In this document: positions 27,485 through 37,790 of the stretch, one piece after another
How the letters are laid out: each line of letters begins with the position of its first letter
How positions within the stretch are numbered: position 1 is the stretch's first letter
Source: Mucilaginibacter phyllosphaerae
Lineage (GTDB): Bacteria; Bacteroidota; Bacteroidia; Sphingobacteriales; Sphingobacteriaceae
DNA length: 64,000 bases
NCBI RefSeq assembly: GCF_004378255.1
Contig: NZ_SNQG01000006.1
Location: 124,001 to 188,000 of the forward strand
Reading direction: 5' to 3'
The notes under the pieces: model-generated
What the model was told of the DNA's origin: nothing
The model's input: the letters and a program-made list of their open reading frames with translations, nothing else
Databases searched by the model: none
Position numbers and translations under genes: made by a program

Positions 27485-27613
27485 ACAACGCGCCAGGTCG
27501 TGCAAATGCCCGCGCAAAATGTTTACCGCAGGTGATAAGATTGGCGTGTTGGGCGTTTACTGTAATTATTTGCTGGTGAGTAATGGCCGGAAACGGGTTG
27601 GATAAGCGAGTAA
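27485..27613 (+). pseudogene. Duplicated 3' fragment of the M23 peptidase gene
   Basis: This aligns to 27131-27264 over about 130 bp, including GTTGGCGTGTTGGGCGTTTA and AAACGGGTTGGATAAGCGAG then TAA. Small deletions (CCCCGC to CCCGC, and TGGTGAGG to TGGCCGG) break the reading frame. It has no start and cannot encode a functional protein. Confidence 0.85.
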
Positions 27614-28050
27614 GATATTGCTGTTGATTGTTCATTAGTATTACCTTGAGCAATTCAATTATTGTAAGTGCAGATATAAACTTAGCCTGAAGAACGTAAC
27701 GATTAGCGCAAAATGCGGCATAGCGTAACGCACGGGTGGCACAGGCACCAATAAAGCACTAACTTAAATAGTGCGGAACCAAGCCGCAAGTTTTATTAAC
27801 ATGTTATTTGTTTTTATTTGTGTTAATGAGCTTCCTATGGTCGGTTTTCTATGGTGACTTTTCTTTTTAGCGAAAAAAAAGGAAAGTTACACCCACTGAC
27901 GATTCATATACCTTATTGCCATTCCTAACGGAGAACGGATCGGTGACTTTTCTATCGGGAATGCCACGCTATCGCTCGCAATGACGCCTGGAAAGATTAA
28001 AAACCTTTTCCACAATCTTAAATTCGCTCCTCAAATCCCGCAAATTTTCC
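27614..28050. other. Intergenic, no gene seen
   Basis: 437 bp without a supported ORF or recognisable RNA. It contains short intergenic phrases such as GGTGACTTTTCTATCGG and GCCACGCTATCGCTCGCAAT, which look like degraded repeats, and an A-run TAGCGAAAAAAAAGGAAAG. I see no tRNA cloverleaf. Confidence 0.5.
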
Positions 28051-28058
28051 TACTTTTG
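28051..28058 (+). promoter_or_regulatory. -7 box of pyrG
   Basis: TACTTTTG, an exact TAnnTTTG, 62 nt before the pyrG start. The leader holds the run GGTTTCGGCCTAAAAACCG, which can form a small hairpin. Confidence 0.5.
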
Positions 28059-28119
28059 TATCCCGTACACAAACAATTGGTTTCGGCCTAAAAACCGCTT
28101 ACCGGATTTCAAAAAAATC

Positions 28120-29730
28120 ATGACTAAATACATTTTTGTTACGGGTGGAGTTACCTCATCGTTAGGAAAAGGCATTATTTCGGCCTCATTAGCTAAACTT
28201 TTACAGGCACGCGGCTACCGCGTAACCATCCAAAAATTCGATCCTTACATTAATATTGATCCGGGAACTTTAAACCCTTACGAGCATGGCGAATGCTACG
28301 TGACCGAGGATGGCGCCGAAACCGACCTTGACCTGGGCCACTACGAACGTTTTCTGAACACGCCTACCTCAAAGGCCAATAACATTACCACCGGCCGTAT
28401 TTACCAGAATGTGATCAACCGCGAACGCGAAGGTGCATTTTTAGGTAAAACCGTACAGGTTGTACCCCACATTACCGACGAGATAAAACGCAACATGCGC
28501 ATACTGGGCGAAACCGGCGATTACGATATTGTAATTACCGAGATTGGCGGTACCGTGGGCGATATCGAATCTTTACCATTTGTAGAGGCCGTAAGGCAGT
28601 TTAAATGGGAGGCCGGACCGGGCAATGCCCTGGTGATCCACCTAACGCTTATCCCCTTCCTGGCTGCAGCAGGCGAGCTAAAAACCAAACCTACGCAGCA
28701 CTCGGTTAAAATGCTGTTGGAGTATGGTATCCAGCCGGATATACTGGTTTGCCGTACCGAGCACCATATTAATATGGACATCAGAAAAAAAATTGCACTA
28801 TTTTGTAACGTTAACATCAATGCGGTTGTCGAATCGATGGATGCATCAACCATTTATGATGTACCATTGCTGATGCTGAAAGAAAAACTGGATCAAACGG
28901 TATTGACCAAATTAAAGCTATCCCATAAGAACGAGCCTAACCTGGATAACTGGAAAGATTTTTTGGGCCGCTTAAAAAACCCTACATCCGAAGTAAGGAT
29001 TGGCCTGGTAGGTAAATACGTAGAGCTGCCCGATGCTTATAAATCCATCATCGAATCTTTCATCCATGCAGGTGCTAAAAACGAGTGTAAGGTAAAGGTG
29101 CAATACATCCCGTCGGAACAGTTAACACCCGAGAATGCTGTTGAAAAACTGCGCGGCCTGCACGGCGTACTGGTTGCACCCGGCTTTGGCGAACGTGGCT
29201 TTGAAGGCAAGATAGAGGCCATCCGCTACGTGCGCGAAAACAATATCCCATTCTTCGGCATCTGCCTGGGCATGCAATGTTCGGTAGTGGAATTTGGCCG
29301 CAATGTTTTAGGCTTAAAAGGCGCCAGCAGTACCGAAATGCACCCCGATACCCCTCACCCGGTGATAGATATGATGGAAGACCAAAAGAACGTGGTGAAC
29401 AAAGGCGGCACCATGCGTTTAGGATCTTACCCATGCGACCTTAAAAAAGGCAGCAAGGCGGCTTTAGCATATGGCAAAACACACATTACCGAACGCCACA
29501 GGCACCGCTTTGAATTTAATAACCAATATTTAAAAGATTACGAGGCAGCAGGCTTAACCCCATCGGGCATTAACCCCGAAAACGGTTTGGTAGAGGTTGT
29601 TGAATTAAAAAACCACCCGTTTTTTGTGGGTGCGCAATTCCACCCGGAATTAAAATCAACAGTTGCTAATCCGCATCCTCTTTTTATTAACTTTGTCGCC
29701 GCTTCGCTGGCTTATGCCCGCAAGAACTGA
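28120..29730 (+). CDS. pyrG: CTP synthase
   Basis: Converts UTP to CTP using glutamine and ATP. The N-terminal synthetase domain opens [20 protein letters not shown], the family signature with the P-loop. The [20 protein letters not shown] block follows. The C-terminal class I glutaminase (about 300-536) has [16 protein letters not shown] with the nucleophile Cys and HPELKS near the C-terminus with the catalytic His and Glu. 536 residues, the usual length. yidC follows 23 nt later in the same direction, a conserved neighbour in this phylum, probably one operon. Confidence 0.97.
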   Translation: MTKYIFVTGGVTSSLGKGIISASLAKLLQARGYRVTIQKFDPYINIDPGTLNPYEHGECYVTEDGAETDLDLGHYERFLNTPTSKANNITTGRIYQNVINREREGAFLGKTVQVVPHITDEIKRNMRILGETGDYDIVITEIGGTVGDIESLPFVEAVRQFKWEAGPGNALVIHLTLIPFLAAAGELKTKPTQHSVKMLLEYGIQPDILVCRTEHHINMDIRKKIALFCNVNINAVVESMDASTIYDVPLLMLKEKLDQTVLTKLKLSHKNEPNLDNWKDFLGRLKNPTSEVRIGLVGKYVELPDAYKSIIESFIHAGAKNECKVKVQYIPSEQLTPENAVEKLRGLHGVLVAPGFGERGFEGKIEAIRYVRENNIPFFGICLGMQCSVVEFGRNVLGLKGASSTEMHPDTPHPVIDMMEDQKNVVNKGGTMRLGSYPCDLKKGSKAALAYGKTHITERHRHRFEFNNQYLKDYEAAGLTPSGINPENGLVEVVELKNHPFFVGAQFHPELKSTVANPHPLFINFVAASLAYARKN

Positions 29731-29753
29731 TTAATAGTACGATACAACAGATA

Positions 29754-31598
29754 ATGGATAAAAATACGTTTACAGGGTTATTCCTGATCATGATCATTAT
29801 GGGCGCGTCCATATATTTCATGAAACCTTCTGAGGCTGATATCAAAAAAGAACAGCTTTCCGTTCACCTCGATTCGATAAAAAAAGGACTGATCAAAGAC
29901 CCGGCGGCTACCGCTGCTGCAAAAACTGCGGCTAAAACCGATACGGCAAAAAAAGCCGGCGTTGTAGATTCTGCCGTTTTAAAAACACCTTTTGGCGCTG
30001 CTACCATGGGCACCGAGCAATTTGTGACCATCGAAAATAAAGAAATGCGCCTGAAGCTGTCTACCAAAGGCGGCCGCATTTATTCTGCCGAGCTGAAGAA
30101 TTACAAAACCTTCGATAAAAAACCGTTGATTTTATTTGATGGTAACGATAATAAATTTGGCTTAACCCTTAAAACGGGCGACAGAACGCTGAACACCAAC
30201 GATCTGTACTTTACCCCAAGCGGTACTGCGTTGCAGGTTGCCGGGCAAGATTCATCGTCTATCACCATGCGTTTAAGCTACAGTACAACGCAGTTTGTAG
30301 ATTATGTTTACTCGCTTAAAGGCACCGGTTTTAAAGTTGGCTTAAACATTAAATCTACCGGGCTGGAGCAAATTGTACCGGTAACAACCGGTTATAACCT
30401 TAACTGGAGCGCCAGCTTGCCTAAAAAGGAAAAGGATATGACGCAGGAGCGCCAGTACAGCACCGTGTATTATAAAAATACGGATAACGAGGTGGATTAC
30501 TTAAGCGAAACCAAAGACGACAAGAAAACCATTGCCGATAAAAAAATGCAGTGGGTTGCCTTTAAGCAGCACTTCTTCTCTAACGTGTTGATTGCGAAGG
30601 ACGGCATTTCAAAATCTGATTTTGAAGTAGCTACCGATGTTGCCGATACCACCGATGTAAAACAAATGAAGGCTAACCTGGTGCTGATGCCTAATGCAGC
30701 AGGCGCCATTCCGTTGGAGTTTTACTTTGGCCCTAACCGTTTCAACACGTTAAAAGATCAGGGCTACGATCTGCAAAAGCTGGTAAACCTGGGCTGGGGT
30801 CCGTTAAAATACATTAACCAGTTTGCGGTACTGCCGTTGTTTAATTTCTTAAACAAATTCAACTGGAACTACGGTATCATTATTCTGATACTAACGATTG
30901 TGTTAAAGTTGGTATTAGCCCCGCTTACCTACAAATCGTACCTATCCATGGCAAAAATGCGTGTGCTGAAGCCGGAGATGGACGAGATAAAAGCAAAAGT
31001 TGGCGAAGATAACCCTACTCTTTTACAGCAGGAATATCTTAAGCTTTACAAAAAAGCCGGCGTAAACCCGCTGGGTGGTTGTTTGCCTTTACTGATACAG
31101 ATGCCTATCGTAATTGCATTCTTCCGTTTCTTCCCAAGCTTGTTTGAGCTGAGGGGCGAAAGCTTTTTGTGGATGCATGATTTATCTACCTACGATGCGG
31201 TGATCACCTTCGCTAAAATACCTTTCATTGGTAACCACATCAGTTTAATGTGTTTGTTGATGACCATATCTACCTTGATCTACACCTATTTCAACAACCA
31301 GATCTCGGGCGCTACCGGCCAGATGAAATATATAGGTTACATCACCCCTATCATCTTCCTGGCTACGCTGAACAGCTACCCATCAGGCTTAAACTATTAC
31401 TACTTTCTGGCCAACATGCTTACGTTTGCCCAACAGTACTTAATTAAGTTTATGGTTGATGACAAGAAGATCCATGCACAGATCCAGGAGAACAAAAAGA
31501 AACCGGAAGACCCTAAAAAGAAAAAATCAGGCTTCGGTGCCAAACTGGAAGAAATGATGCGCCAGCAACAACAAGTGCAGGCGAAGAAGGGTAAATAG
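29754..31598 (+). CDS. yidC: Membrane protein insertase YidC
   Basis: Inserts and folds inner-membrane proteins, alone or with Sec. The N-terminal signal-anchor MDKNTFTGLFLIMIIMGASI is followed by an Ala/Lys-rich linker and a periplasmic beta domain (about 75-355). The C-terminal insertase domain starts near residue 375 (WNYGIIILILTIVLKLVLAP), with five membrane helices and the conserved GGCLPLLIQMPIVIAFF. The tail is basic (KKPEDPKKKKSGFGAKLEEM), likely ribosome-contacting. 614 residues, normal for Bacteroidota. It pairs functionally with secD(F) at the window end. A hairpin terminator follows. Confidence 0.96.
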   Translation: MDKNTFTGLFLIMIIMGASIYFMKPSEADIKKEQLSVHLDSIKKGLIKDPAATAAAKTAAKTDTAKKAGVVDSAVLKTPFGAATMGTEQFVTIENKEMRLKLSTKGGRIYSAELKNYKTFDKKPLILFDGNDNKFGLTLKTGDRTLNTNDLYFTPSGTALQVAGQDSSSITMRLSYSTTQFVDYVYSLKGTGFKVGLNIKSTGLEQIVPVTTGYNLNWSASLPKKEKDMTQERQYSTVYYKNTDNEVDYLSETKDDKKTIADKKMQWVAFKQHFFSNVLIAKDGISKSDFEVATDVADTTDVKQMKANLVLMPNAAGAIPLEFYFGPNRFNTLKDQGYDLQKLVNLGWGPLKYINQFAVLPLFNFLNKFNWNYGIIILILTIVLKLVLAPLTYKSYLSMAKMRVLKPEMDEIKAKVGEDNPTLLQQEYLKLYKKAGVNPLGGCLPLLIQMPIVIAFFRFFPSLFELRGESFLWMHDLSTYDAVITFAKIPFIGNHISLMCLLMTISTLIYTYFNNQISGATGQMKYIGYITPIIFLATLNSYPSGLNYYYFLANMLTFAQQYLIKFMVDDKKIHAQIQENKKKPEDPKKKKSGFGAKLEEMMRQQQQVQAKKGK

Positions 31599-31638
31599 TG
31601 AATAGAGATTGGTGATTAGAGATTAGTTACCTAATATT

Positions 31639-31668
31639 AAACCCACAGTTAAAAGCTGTGGGTTTTTT
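31639..31668 (+). terminator. Terminator of the pyrG-yidC operon
   Basis: AAACCCACAG at 31639-31648 pairs with CTGTGGGTTT at 31656-31665, followed by T residues. It lies 41 nt after the yidC stop. Confidence 0.88.
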
Positions 31669-31679
31669 GTTGGGATACA

Positions 31680-31745
31680 TCATTCCCTCCGCAGGGGGGG
31701 GGTGCGGCTGGAAGGTGCGGTGGCAGGGAGGGGTTTGAACCCCAT
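31680..31745. repeat. GC-rich repeat (family C)
   Basis: ATTCCCTCCGC...GGTGGCAGGGAGGGGTTT. The ends match the family at 44483-44565, 53756-53905 and 54096-54245, which share CCTCCCTGC and GAGGGAAT motifs. The stretch GGGGTTTGAACCCC resembles a tRNA T-arm by chance. Confidence 0.6.
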
Positions 31746-31853
31746 GCATCGCTTATAAAGCTCACCTACACAAGAATGTAATTACACAATTAGCTACCCG
31801 TTAATTCATTCTATTTTATCAAATAATAACTAAATATATTAGCAAATATTTTT

Positions 31854-31861
31854 TACATTTG
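31854..31861 (+). promoter_or_regulatory. -7 box of the exonuclease/GIY-YIG gene
   Basis: TACATTTG, an exact TAnnTTTG, 6 nt before the ATG at 31867. This implies a nearly leaderless mRNA. Confidence 0.5.
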
Positions 31862-31866
31862 AAACC

Positions 31867-33234
31867 ATGTATGCAATTGTGGATATCGAGACGACGGGTG
31901 GGCATGCCAGTGCAAACGGCATTACAGAGATTGCTATTTGTATCCACGATGGTAAAAAGGTTACCCGCCGGTTCGAAACACTGGTGAACCCGCAGCGGGA
32001 TATCCCGGTTTATATCCGTGCCCTAACAGGTATCACCAACGAAATGGTGCAAACCGCCCCGCTGTTTGAGGATGTAGCGCACGAGATCTATCACCTGTTA
32101 AAAGGCCAGATATTTGTAGCCCACAACGTAAATTTCGATTATTCTTTTCTGCGCTATCATTTGAATGCAGCCGGTTACGAATTGAATGCCAACAAACTTT
32201 GCACGGTACGCTTAGGCCGTAAAATAATGCCGGGGCTGCTATCATACAGCCTGGGTAAACTTTGTACGCACCTGGGCATCCAGAATAACAGCCGCCACCG
32301 TGCCATGGGCGATGCCGAAGCTACCGCCCAGCTATTTGGCCTGTATCTAAAAAACGATACCCACGACCATATTAAACAGGCCTTAAAGCAAAACAGCAAG
32401 GAACAGGTACTGCCCGCCAATTTGCCCAAAGCAGATATTGAGGCCTTGCCATCATCGCCGGGGATCTATTACTTTCACGATCAAAAGGGCAAGGTGGTAT
32501 ATGTGGGGAAAGCCAAAAATATTAAAAAACGCGTTTGCAGCCACTTTACCGGCAACAACCCCAACCTGCAAAGGCAGGAGTTTTTGAAGAATATTTATCG
32601 TGTTAGTCACCAGGTTTGCGGTAACGAGTTAATAGCCCTGGTGACCGAAGCAGTAGAGATCAAACGGCTATGGCCAAAATACAACCGATCGTTAAAGCGC
32701 TTTGAGAATACCTACGGCATTTATATGTATGAGGATCAGCGCGGGTACATCCGCCTGGCGGTGGATAAATTGCGTAAGCACATGCCATCGGTATATGCCT
32801 GCAACACCCTGTTTGAGGGGCGCAGCCTTTTATTAAACCTGATAGATACCTTTGGCCTTTGCCCTAAATTATGCTTTATCCAAAAAAATGACCAGCCCTG
32901 TAATGGCGCACATGTTGGCAGATGCGCCTGCGAAGGAAACGAATTGCCGGAGGTTTATAACGAGCGCATCCAGGATGCGCTGAATGAGTTAAAGAAAACC
33001 CTGCCCACCTTCGCCATACGCGATGAAGGCCGCACGGACGATGAGCATAGCTGCATATTGATAGAAGAAGGCCGTTTTTACGGTATGGGCTATATTTCGC
33101 ATTACTATGATGTGGATAATATCCAGGCGCTAAAAAACTATCTTACGCCCTACCCGGGTAATGACTATATCCGCAACATTGTAGCAGGCTATGCAGACAG
33201 GTTTCCGCAGCGGAAAGTGAGCTTTTCGGCATAA
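31867..33234 (+). CDS. DEDDh exonuclease fused to GIY-YIG nuclease (PolIII epsilon-UvrC/Cho-like)
   Basis: Two-nuclease fusion, probably a DNA-repair enzyme. The N-terminal DEDDh exonuclease (residues 1-165) begins MYAIVDIETTGG with D6 and E8, and carries FVAHNVNFDYSFL and HRAMGDAEATAQLF (motif III His and Asp). A GIY-YIG domain begins at G199 (SSPGIYYF) and continues VVYVGKAKNIKKRV, as in the N-terminus of UvrC and in Cho. The C-terminal 180 residues contain CPKLCFIQKNDQPCNGAHVG and CACEG, a UvrC-like Cys-rich segment. The fusion is known in Bacteroidota and others. Role inferred, not shown. Confidence 0.9.
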   Translation: MYAIVDIETTGGHASANGITEIAICIHDGKKVTRRFETLVNPQRDIPVYIRALTGITNEMVQTAPLFEDVAHEIYHLLKGQIFVAHNVNFDYSFLRYHLNAAGYELNANKLCTVRLGRKIMPGLLSYSLGKLCTHLGIQNNSRHRAMGDAEATAQLFGLYLKNDTHDHIKQALKQNSKEQVLPANLPKADIEALPSSPGIYYFHDQKGKVVYVGKAKNIKKRVCSHFTGNNPNLQRQEFLKNIYRVSHQVCGNELIALVTEAVEIKRLWPKYNRSLKRFENTYGIYMYEDQRGYIRLAVDKLRKHMPSVYACNTLFEGRSLLLNLIDTFGLCPKLCFIQKNDQPCNGAHVGRCACEGNELPEVYNERIQDALNELKKTLPTFAIRDEGRTDDEHSCILIEEGRFYGMGYISHYYDVDNIQALKNYLTPYPGNDYIRNIVAGYADRFPQRKVSFSA

Positions 33235-33250
33235 TTAACCCGGCGTAAAA

Positions 33251-33477
33251 AGACGCGAAGTATCGCGTCTCTACGGGAAAAAAATAATGTAGAGACGCGA
33301 TACTTCGCGTCTAATGACCGCCTTTACCTTAGCTGGCGCAAGCTTTCAGCTTGTGCCTAAAACAAGGTCAGCTTTCAGCTGACGCAAGCTGAAAGCTTGC
33401 CTTATAACCCACACAAGTTACGCTACACTAAACTTGCGCGAGCAAAATATTATCTAAAGACGCGAAGTATCGCGTCT
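33251..33477. repeat. Cluster of hairpin repeats (family A) around a second palindrome
   Basis: Three copies of the hairpin AGACGCGA-AGTA/TACT-TCGCGTCT lie at 33251-33270, 33293-33312 and 33458-33477. Between them, 33333-33402 holds a different palindrome built of GCAAGCTTTCAGCTTG and CAAGCTGAAAGCTTGCC arms. The same hairpin dominates 53355-54464. No gene is present between the exonuclease and PNPOx genes. Confidence 0.85.
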
Positions 33478-33572
33478 CTACGACAAATATCTCGGTACAT
33501 ATATTTCCCACCTTCCCAAACAAATAAATTTCTGACAGGTTAATATATTATCATTTAATTATAAAACCTGTT

Positions 33573-34106
33573 ATGGATAGTATTAATAAAAATCAACCCG
33601 AAGATAATTTTGAGAACCTGGAAGGCGATAAAGCCTGGAAAAAATTAAAGGAAATGGCCGAAGGCACCAGCTGCTTTTTTTGCAGTAATATCAAAACAGG
33701 GCTGCCGTTTTCTACCCGCCCCATGTCGCCGCAAAAAATTGATGATAATGGCGACCTTTGGTTTTTGAGTGCTAATGATAGCCACAAAAATGCCGAAATA
33801 GCGCAGGACCCAATGGTGCAATTGTTATTCCAGGGCTCTAAATATTCTGATTTCCTGACCGTTTACGGCATTGCTGAAATTAGCGAGGATAAAGAAAAAA
33901 TTAAAGAACTATGGGAACCCATCTTAAAAACATGGTTTACCGAGGGCGAAGATGACCCACGCATTTCTGTTATCAAGATCACGCCTACACAAGGCTACTA
34001 CTGGGATAATAAACATGGCAACGCCGTTGCCTTTGTTAAACAACTGGTAGGCGCAGCCATCGGCAAAACCTTGGATGATTCTATAGAAGGGAAACTGGAA
34101 ATTTAG
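33573..34106 (+). CDS. Pyridoxamine 5'-phosphate oxidase family protein (general stress protein 26-like)
   Basis: 177-residue flavin-binding split-barrel protein. Segments GDLWFLSANDSHKNAEIAQD and VQLLFQGSKYSDFLTVYGIA are typical of the stress-protein-26 group rather than PdxH, which is longer and has its own PLP-site motifs. ISVIKITPTQGYYWDNKHGN matches the C-terminal strand and tail of that group. Its ligand may be FMN or FAD; the reaction is unknown. No conserved partner sits beside it; a long hairpin follows. Confidence 0.85.
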   Translation: MDSINKNQPEDNFENLEGDKAWKKLKEMAEGTSCFFCSNIKTGLPFSTRPMSPQKIDDNGDLWFLSANDSHKNAEIAQDPMVQLLFQGSKYSDFLTVYGIAEISEDKEKIKELWEPILKTWFTEGEDDPRISVIKITPTQGYYWDNKHGNAVAFVKQLVGAAIGKTLDDSIEGKLEI

Positions 34107-34113
34107 AAATTAG

Positions 34114-34162
34114 AGACTTGTGATTAGAGATCAGGTTTGTCCTGATCTCTAATCACAAGTCT
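34114..34162. terminator. Perfect 22-bp hairpin between convergent genes
   Basis: AGACTTGTGATTAGAGATCA(GG) at 34114-34135 and its exact complement at 34141-34162 surround the loop TTTGT. There is no good T-run, so it may be a repeat or a Rho-type barrier rather than a classical terminator. It separates PNPOx (+) and pyrF (-). Confidence 0.6.
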
Positions 34163-34210
34163 TAACAATTAGGAGCTACCTCATCTCTAACTAATTCATT
34201 TCCAATCTCT

Positions 34211-35044
34211 TTATATAACTCCCGACTTCTCCAACTCTGCCTGCATTTGTTGCTGTAATTTTAAAGCTTCTGCACGGGCCGCATCGGCAAAGTCTTCGCC
34301 GTTACTTGCGTAGATGATTCCGCGGGATGAATTGACGATCAGGCCGCAATCCTTGGTCATACCATATTTACAAACATCCTCCAGGCTACCACCCTGCGCA
34401 CCAACGCCCGGTACCAGCAAAAAGTTATCGGGCGCGTATTTACGGATGTTGGTAAATTCGGTGCTTTTGGTAGCGCCAACTACAAACATCAGCCTGTCGG
34501 CACCGGCCCAGGTATTGGCCTTTTGTATCACTTCCTCATATAAAAAGCCGTTCCCGGTTTCCAGGTACTGAAAATCTTTACTGCCTACCGAAGACGTTAG
34601 CGCCAGTATGATCACCCACCTGCCCTCGTACTTTAAGTAAGGCGTAACGCTGTCGTTCCCCATATAAGGCGTAACCGTAATGGCATCAAAGCTCATGCCC
34701 GATGTTGCTTCGTTAAAAAAGGCCTTGGCGTAGTTATCAGATGTATTACCGATGTCGCCGCGTTTGGCATCAATAATATTCAGGATGTGCTTTGGGGTGT
34801 ATTGCGCTGTGCTGATAAGGCTTTGCAGGCCTTTTAAACCGCGGCTTTCGTAAAAGGCGGCGTTGGGCTTGTAGGCTATACAAAGGTCATGCGTGGCATC
34901 TATAATGCGTTTATTAAACTCAAAAACCGGGTCGGGGTAGTGTTTTAAAAACTCTGGGATCTTATCAATATCGGTATCCAGGCCAACGCATAAAAAGGAT
35001 TTTTTCTGTTTGATCTGTTCGATGAGCTGCCGGCGTGATATCAT
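34211..35044 (-). CDS. pyrF: Orotidine 5'-phosphate decarboxylase, type 2
   Basis: Last step of UMP synthesis. 277 residues, the size of the type 2 (long) family. [17 protein letters not shown] is near the N-terminus. The active-site Asp-Lys-Asp tetrad region reads [20 protein letters not shown] (about residues 86-105). [16 protein letters not shown] and [14 protein letters not shown] provide the phosphate-binding loops. The start [20 protein letters not shown] agrees with the family. An exact TAnnTTTG box lies 27 nt upstream. Confidence 0.95.
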   Translation of the reverse strand: MISRRQLIEQIKQKKSFLCVGLDTDIDKIPEFLKHYPDPVFEFNKRIIDATHDLCIAYKPNAAFYESRGLKGLQSLISTAQYTPKHILNIIDAKRGDIGNTSDNYAKAFFNEATSGMSFDAITVTPYMGNDSVTPYLKYEGRWVIILALTSSVGSKDFQYLETGNGFLYEEVIQKANTWAGADRLMFVVGATKSTEFTNIRKYAPDNFLLVPGVGAQGGSLEDVCKYGMTKDCGLIVNSSRGIIYASNGEDFADAARAEALKLQQQMQAELEKSGVI

Positions 35045-35070
35045 GTAGATTATGAATTTATGATGACAGG

Positions 35071-35078
35071 CAAAACTA
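35071..35078 (-). promoter_or_regulatory. -7 box of pyrF
   Basis: The minus strand reads TAGTTTTG, an exact TAnnTTTG, 27 nt before the start at 35044. Confidence 0.5.
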
Positions 35079-35109
35079 AAAAATTAAAAGCAACCCTTTA
35101 TTTTTTTAA

Positions 35110-35117
35110 TAAATTTG
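35110..35117 (+). promoter_or_regulatory. Possible -7 box of rho, long leader
   Basis: TAAATTTG, an exact TAnnTTTG, but 182 nt before the rho start. If used, rho would have a leader of about 175 nt, which would suit autogenous attenuation as known for rho in other bacteria. The region is A+T-rich, so a chance match is possible. Confidence 0.3.
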
Positions 35118-35298
35118 CATTTTAATATAATTTCATTAAAATTGCATTGTTTTCCTGCATTATTTCTTGCACTAAAGAAACAATTTAATCTCCACGTACT
35201 TTATTAGCTAATACATTACCTGGGCTTATTTAATTGCATAATCAGGGTTTCAAAACAATCTTTCAAATAAAAAATCCTTTTGAACTATAATTCATATC

Positions 35299-36927
35299 AT
35301 GTCTGATACAATCGAATTGAACGACAAACTCGTTTCTGAGTTGCGCGAAATTGCTAAAAGTTTGGGTATTGCAGAGGCCGACGAGCTGAGAAAAGCTGCG
35401 CTTATTACTGCAATAGTACAACAACAGCAGCTAATAGAAGCCGCCAGGAACCAGCAAAGTGTTGTTGAAAATAACTATGCTGAAAAAACGGCCGAACCCG
35501 CTGCCGAAAATACCGAAAAAACACGCAAACGTACCCGTACCATAAAAACCAAAGAGCAGCCCCGCGTAGAAGTGCCTTTGGATGATACTAACCTGTTTAA
35601 CCAGGAAGAAGAAGAAGATCAGGCTGGAGATAACGGTAATTCTACTGCCATTGCAACAGCGCCAGCCACCGAAGCAACTGAGCAAACGGAGGAAAAAACG
35701 GAACAGGCAGGCCAGCCAGACCAGCCGGTTACCGAAAGCCGCCCGCAAAAATTTGAGCGCCGTTCACCGCAACAGCAGCAAAAATCGCAGGAGCCGGCTA
35801 TTAACCTTGATTTTGACAACGTTATTGTGAATGAGGGCGTTTTAGAGATCATGCCGGATGGTTATGGTTTCCTGCGTTCGTCAGATTATAACTATTTAAC
35901 CTCTCCGGATGATATTTACGTATCACAATCGCAAATAAAACTGTTTGGCTTAAAAACCGGCGATACCGTTCGCGGCAGCATCCGCCCGCCAAAAGAGGGC
36001 GAAAAATATTTCCCGCTGGTACGCGTAGAGGCCATTAACGGCCGCATACCTGCAGAAGTGCGCGACCGTGTGCCCTTTGACCACTTAACGCCGCTTTTCC
36101 CGTCAGAGAAATTAAACTTGTTTACAGATGCCGGTAACTACTCTACCCGTATCATGGACCTGTTTTCGCCTATTGGCAAGGGCCAGCGCGGTTTAATTGT
36201 AGCCCAGCCAAAAACGGGTAAAACCATGTTGCTAAAGGATGTTGCCAACGCAATAGCCAAAAACCACCCGGAAGTTTACCTCATCATTTTACTGATAGAC
36301 GAACGCCCCGAAGAGGTGACCGATATGGCCCGCAGCGTACGCGCCGAGGTAGTATCATCAACCTTTGATGAACCTGCAGACCGCCACGTAAAAATTGCCA
36401 ACATTGTGCTTGAAAAAGCAAAACGCATGGTTGAGTGCGGCCACGATGTAGTTATCCTGCTGGATTCTATCACCCGTTTGGCACGCGCCTACAATACGGT
36501 AGCGCCAGCATCCGGCAAAATCTTATCGGGTGGTGTGGATGCCAACGCGCTGCATAAACCCAAACGCTTTTTTGGTGCTGCCCGTAACATCGAGGATGGC
36601 GGCTCATTAACCATTATTGCTACTGCCTTAACAGAAACCGGTTCAAAAATGGACGAGGTGATATTTGAAGAGTTTAAAGGTACCGGTAACATGGAGTTAC
36701 AGCTGGATCGTAAACTATCCAACAAACGTATTTTCCCGGCTATCGATATCACGGCATCAAGTACCCGCCGAGACGATCTGCTGCTTGACCGCGACACCCT
36801 GCAACGCATCTGGATACTGCGTAACCACCTGGCAGACATGAACTCACAAGAATCGATGGAGTTTTTACAGGCGCAAATTAAAGGCACCCGTACAAACGAA
36901 GAATTTTTGATCTCTATGAATTCATAA
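35299..36927 (+). CDS. rho: Transcription termination factor Rho
   Basis: Hexameric RNA helicase that terminates transcription. 542 residues, longer than the 419 of E. coli because of an acidic low-complexity insert (about residues 55-175, rich in E, Q, A, T) between the N-terminal helical domain ([18 protein letters not shown]) and the RNA-binding cold-shock domain, which starts [13 protein letters not shown] near 185-197. Walker A is QPKTGKT, with the RhoA-type [13 protein letters not shown], the Q-loop region ([20 protein letters not shown]) and Walker B region ([16 protein letters not shown]). Such inserts are usual in Bacteroidota Rho. Confidence 0.97.
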   Translation: MSDTIELNDKLVSELREIAKSLGIAEADELRKAALITAIVQQQQLIEAARNQQSVVENNYAEKTAEPAAENTEKTRKRTRTIKTKEQPRVEVPLDDTNLFNQEEEEDQAGDNGNSTAIATAPATEATEQTEEKTEQAGQPDQPVTESRPQKFERRSPQQQQKSQEPAINLDFDNVIVNEGVLEIMPDGYGFLRSSDYNYLTSPDDIYVSQSQIKLFGLKTGDTVRGSIRPPKEGEKYFPLVRVEAINGRIPAEVRDRVPFDHLTPLFPSEKLNLFTDAGNYSTRIMDLFSPIGKGQRGLIVAQPKTGKTMLLKDVANAIAKNHPEVYLIILLIDERPEEVTDMARSVRAEVVSSTFDEPADRHVKIANIVLEKAKRMVECGHDVVILLDSITRLARAYNTVAPASGKILSGGVDANALHKPKRFFGAARNIEDGGSLTIIATALTETGSKMDEVIFEEFKGTGNMELQLDRKLSNKRIFPAIDITASSTRRDDLLLDRDTLQRIWILRNHLADMNSQESMEFLQAQIKGTRTNEEFLISMNS

Positions 36928-37016
36928 TATCTTTACACCGGCGGGAGTTATAAATAACGTAAGCTTATTATAACTCCCTTTGGTTATTGTAAAATTTATG
37001 ATACCTTCATGACATT

Positions 37017-37757
37017 ATGAGGCGACGGGTAAAAAAACATCTTCCAAATGCTATAACGTGTGCAAATTTATTTAGCGGCTGCATTGGTATTGTTTTTACT
37101 TTTCAGGATAACCTTAAGTTTGCGGCCTATGCCATATTTTTGGCAGCGATATTTGATTTTTTTGATGGTTTTGCCTCCCGCGTTTTACAATCCTTTTCGG
37201 GCATAGGTAAGGATCTGGATTCGCTGGCAGATATGGTAAGCTTTGGCGTACTGCCATCGGCCATTATGTATGAGCTTTTGCTGCAGGCCCCGCAAATACC
37301 GCATGTAAGCGAATACCTTAATTTTATAGCTTTTTTGATCCCGGTATTTTCTGCCCTAAGGCTGGCTAAATTCAACACGGATACCCGCCAGGCCGAAAGC
37401 TTTATAGGCCTGCCTACCCCGGCAAACGCTATCCTCATCGCTTCTATCCCGCTTATATTACTGCAATACAACAGCATTGCGCGCTATATCTTAAACCCTT
37501 ACGGTTTATCGGTATTTATTATTGTGATGTGTACCCTGCTGGTGGCCGAGATACCTTTGATGTCGTTAAAATTCAAGAACCGCGATTTTAATAAAAATTT
37601 CTACCGCTATTTATTACTGTTGTTTTCGTCAATACTCATTCTATTTTTTAAATTTGCGGCGGTACCGGTGGTTATCGTAATGTACATCACCCTATCGTTA
37701 ATTCAACTTAAATTTGCAGATGATACCGTAATAGGCAGCTCGCATAAAAACAGCTAA
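37017..37757 (+). CDS. pssA: CDP-diacylglycerol-serine O-phosphatidyltransferase
   Basis: Makes phosphatidylserine, precursor of phosphatidylethanolamine, in the inner membrane. The CDP-alcohol phosphotransferase motif is complete: D50 G51, R55, G64, D68 and D72 in DGFASRVLQSFSGIGKDLDS. 246 residues with about seven hydrophobic helices. The start MRRRVKKHLPNAITCANLFS matches family N-termini. It lies 89 nt after rho and 33 nt before purS in the same direction, so may be co-transcribed with purS. Confidence 0.93.
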   Translation: MRRRVKKHLPNAITCANLFSGCIGIVFTFQDNLKFAAYAIFLAAIFDFFDGFASRVLQSFSGIGKDLDSLADMVSFGVLPSAIMYELLLQAPQIPHVSEYLNFIAFLIPVFSALRLAKFNTDTRQAESFIGLPTPANAILIASIPLILLQYNSIARYILNPYGLSVFIIVMCTLLVAEIPLMSLKFKNRDFNKNFYRYLLLLFSSILILFFKFAAVPVVIVMYITLSLIQLKFADDTVIGSSHKNS

Positions 37758-37790
37758 CCCTACCCTGTCATCACTTAACAACAACATTAG

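Noticed and set aside
31726..31790. tRNA-like T-arm (GGGGTTTGAACCCC) after yidC
   Set aside because: No acceptor stem, anticodon arm or D-arm can be built, and the same GGCAGGGAGGGGTTT sequence is part of the family C repeat at 53885 and 54227.
35045..35298. Riboswitch or known leader RNA before rho
   Set aside because: The region is A+T-rich with no recognisable conserved structure; only a possible distant promoter box is seen.
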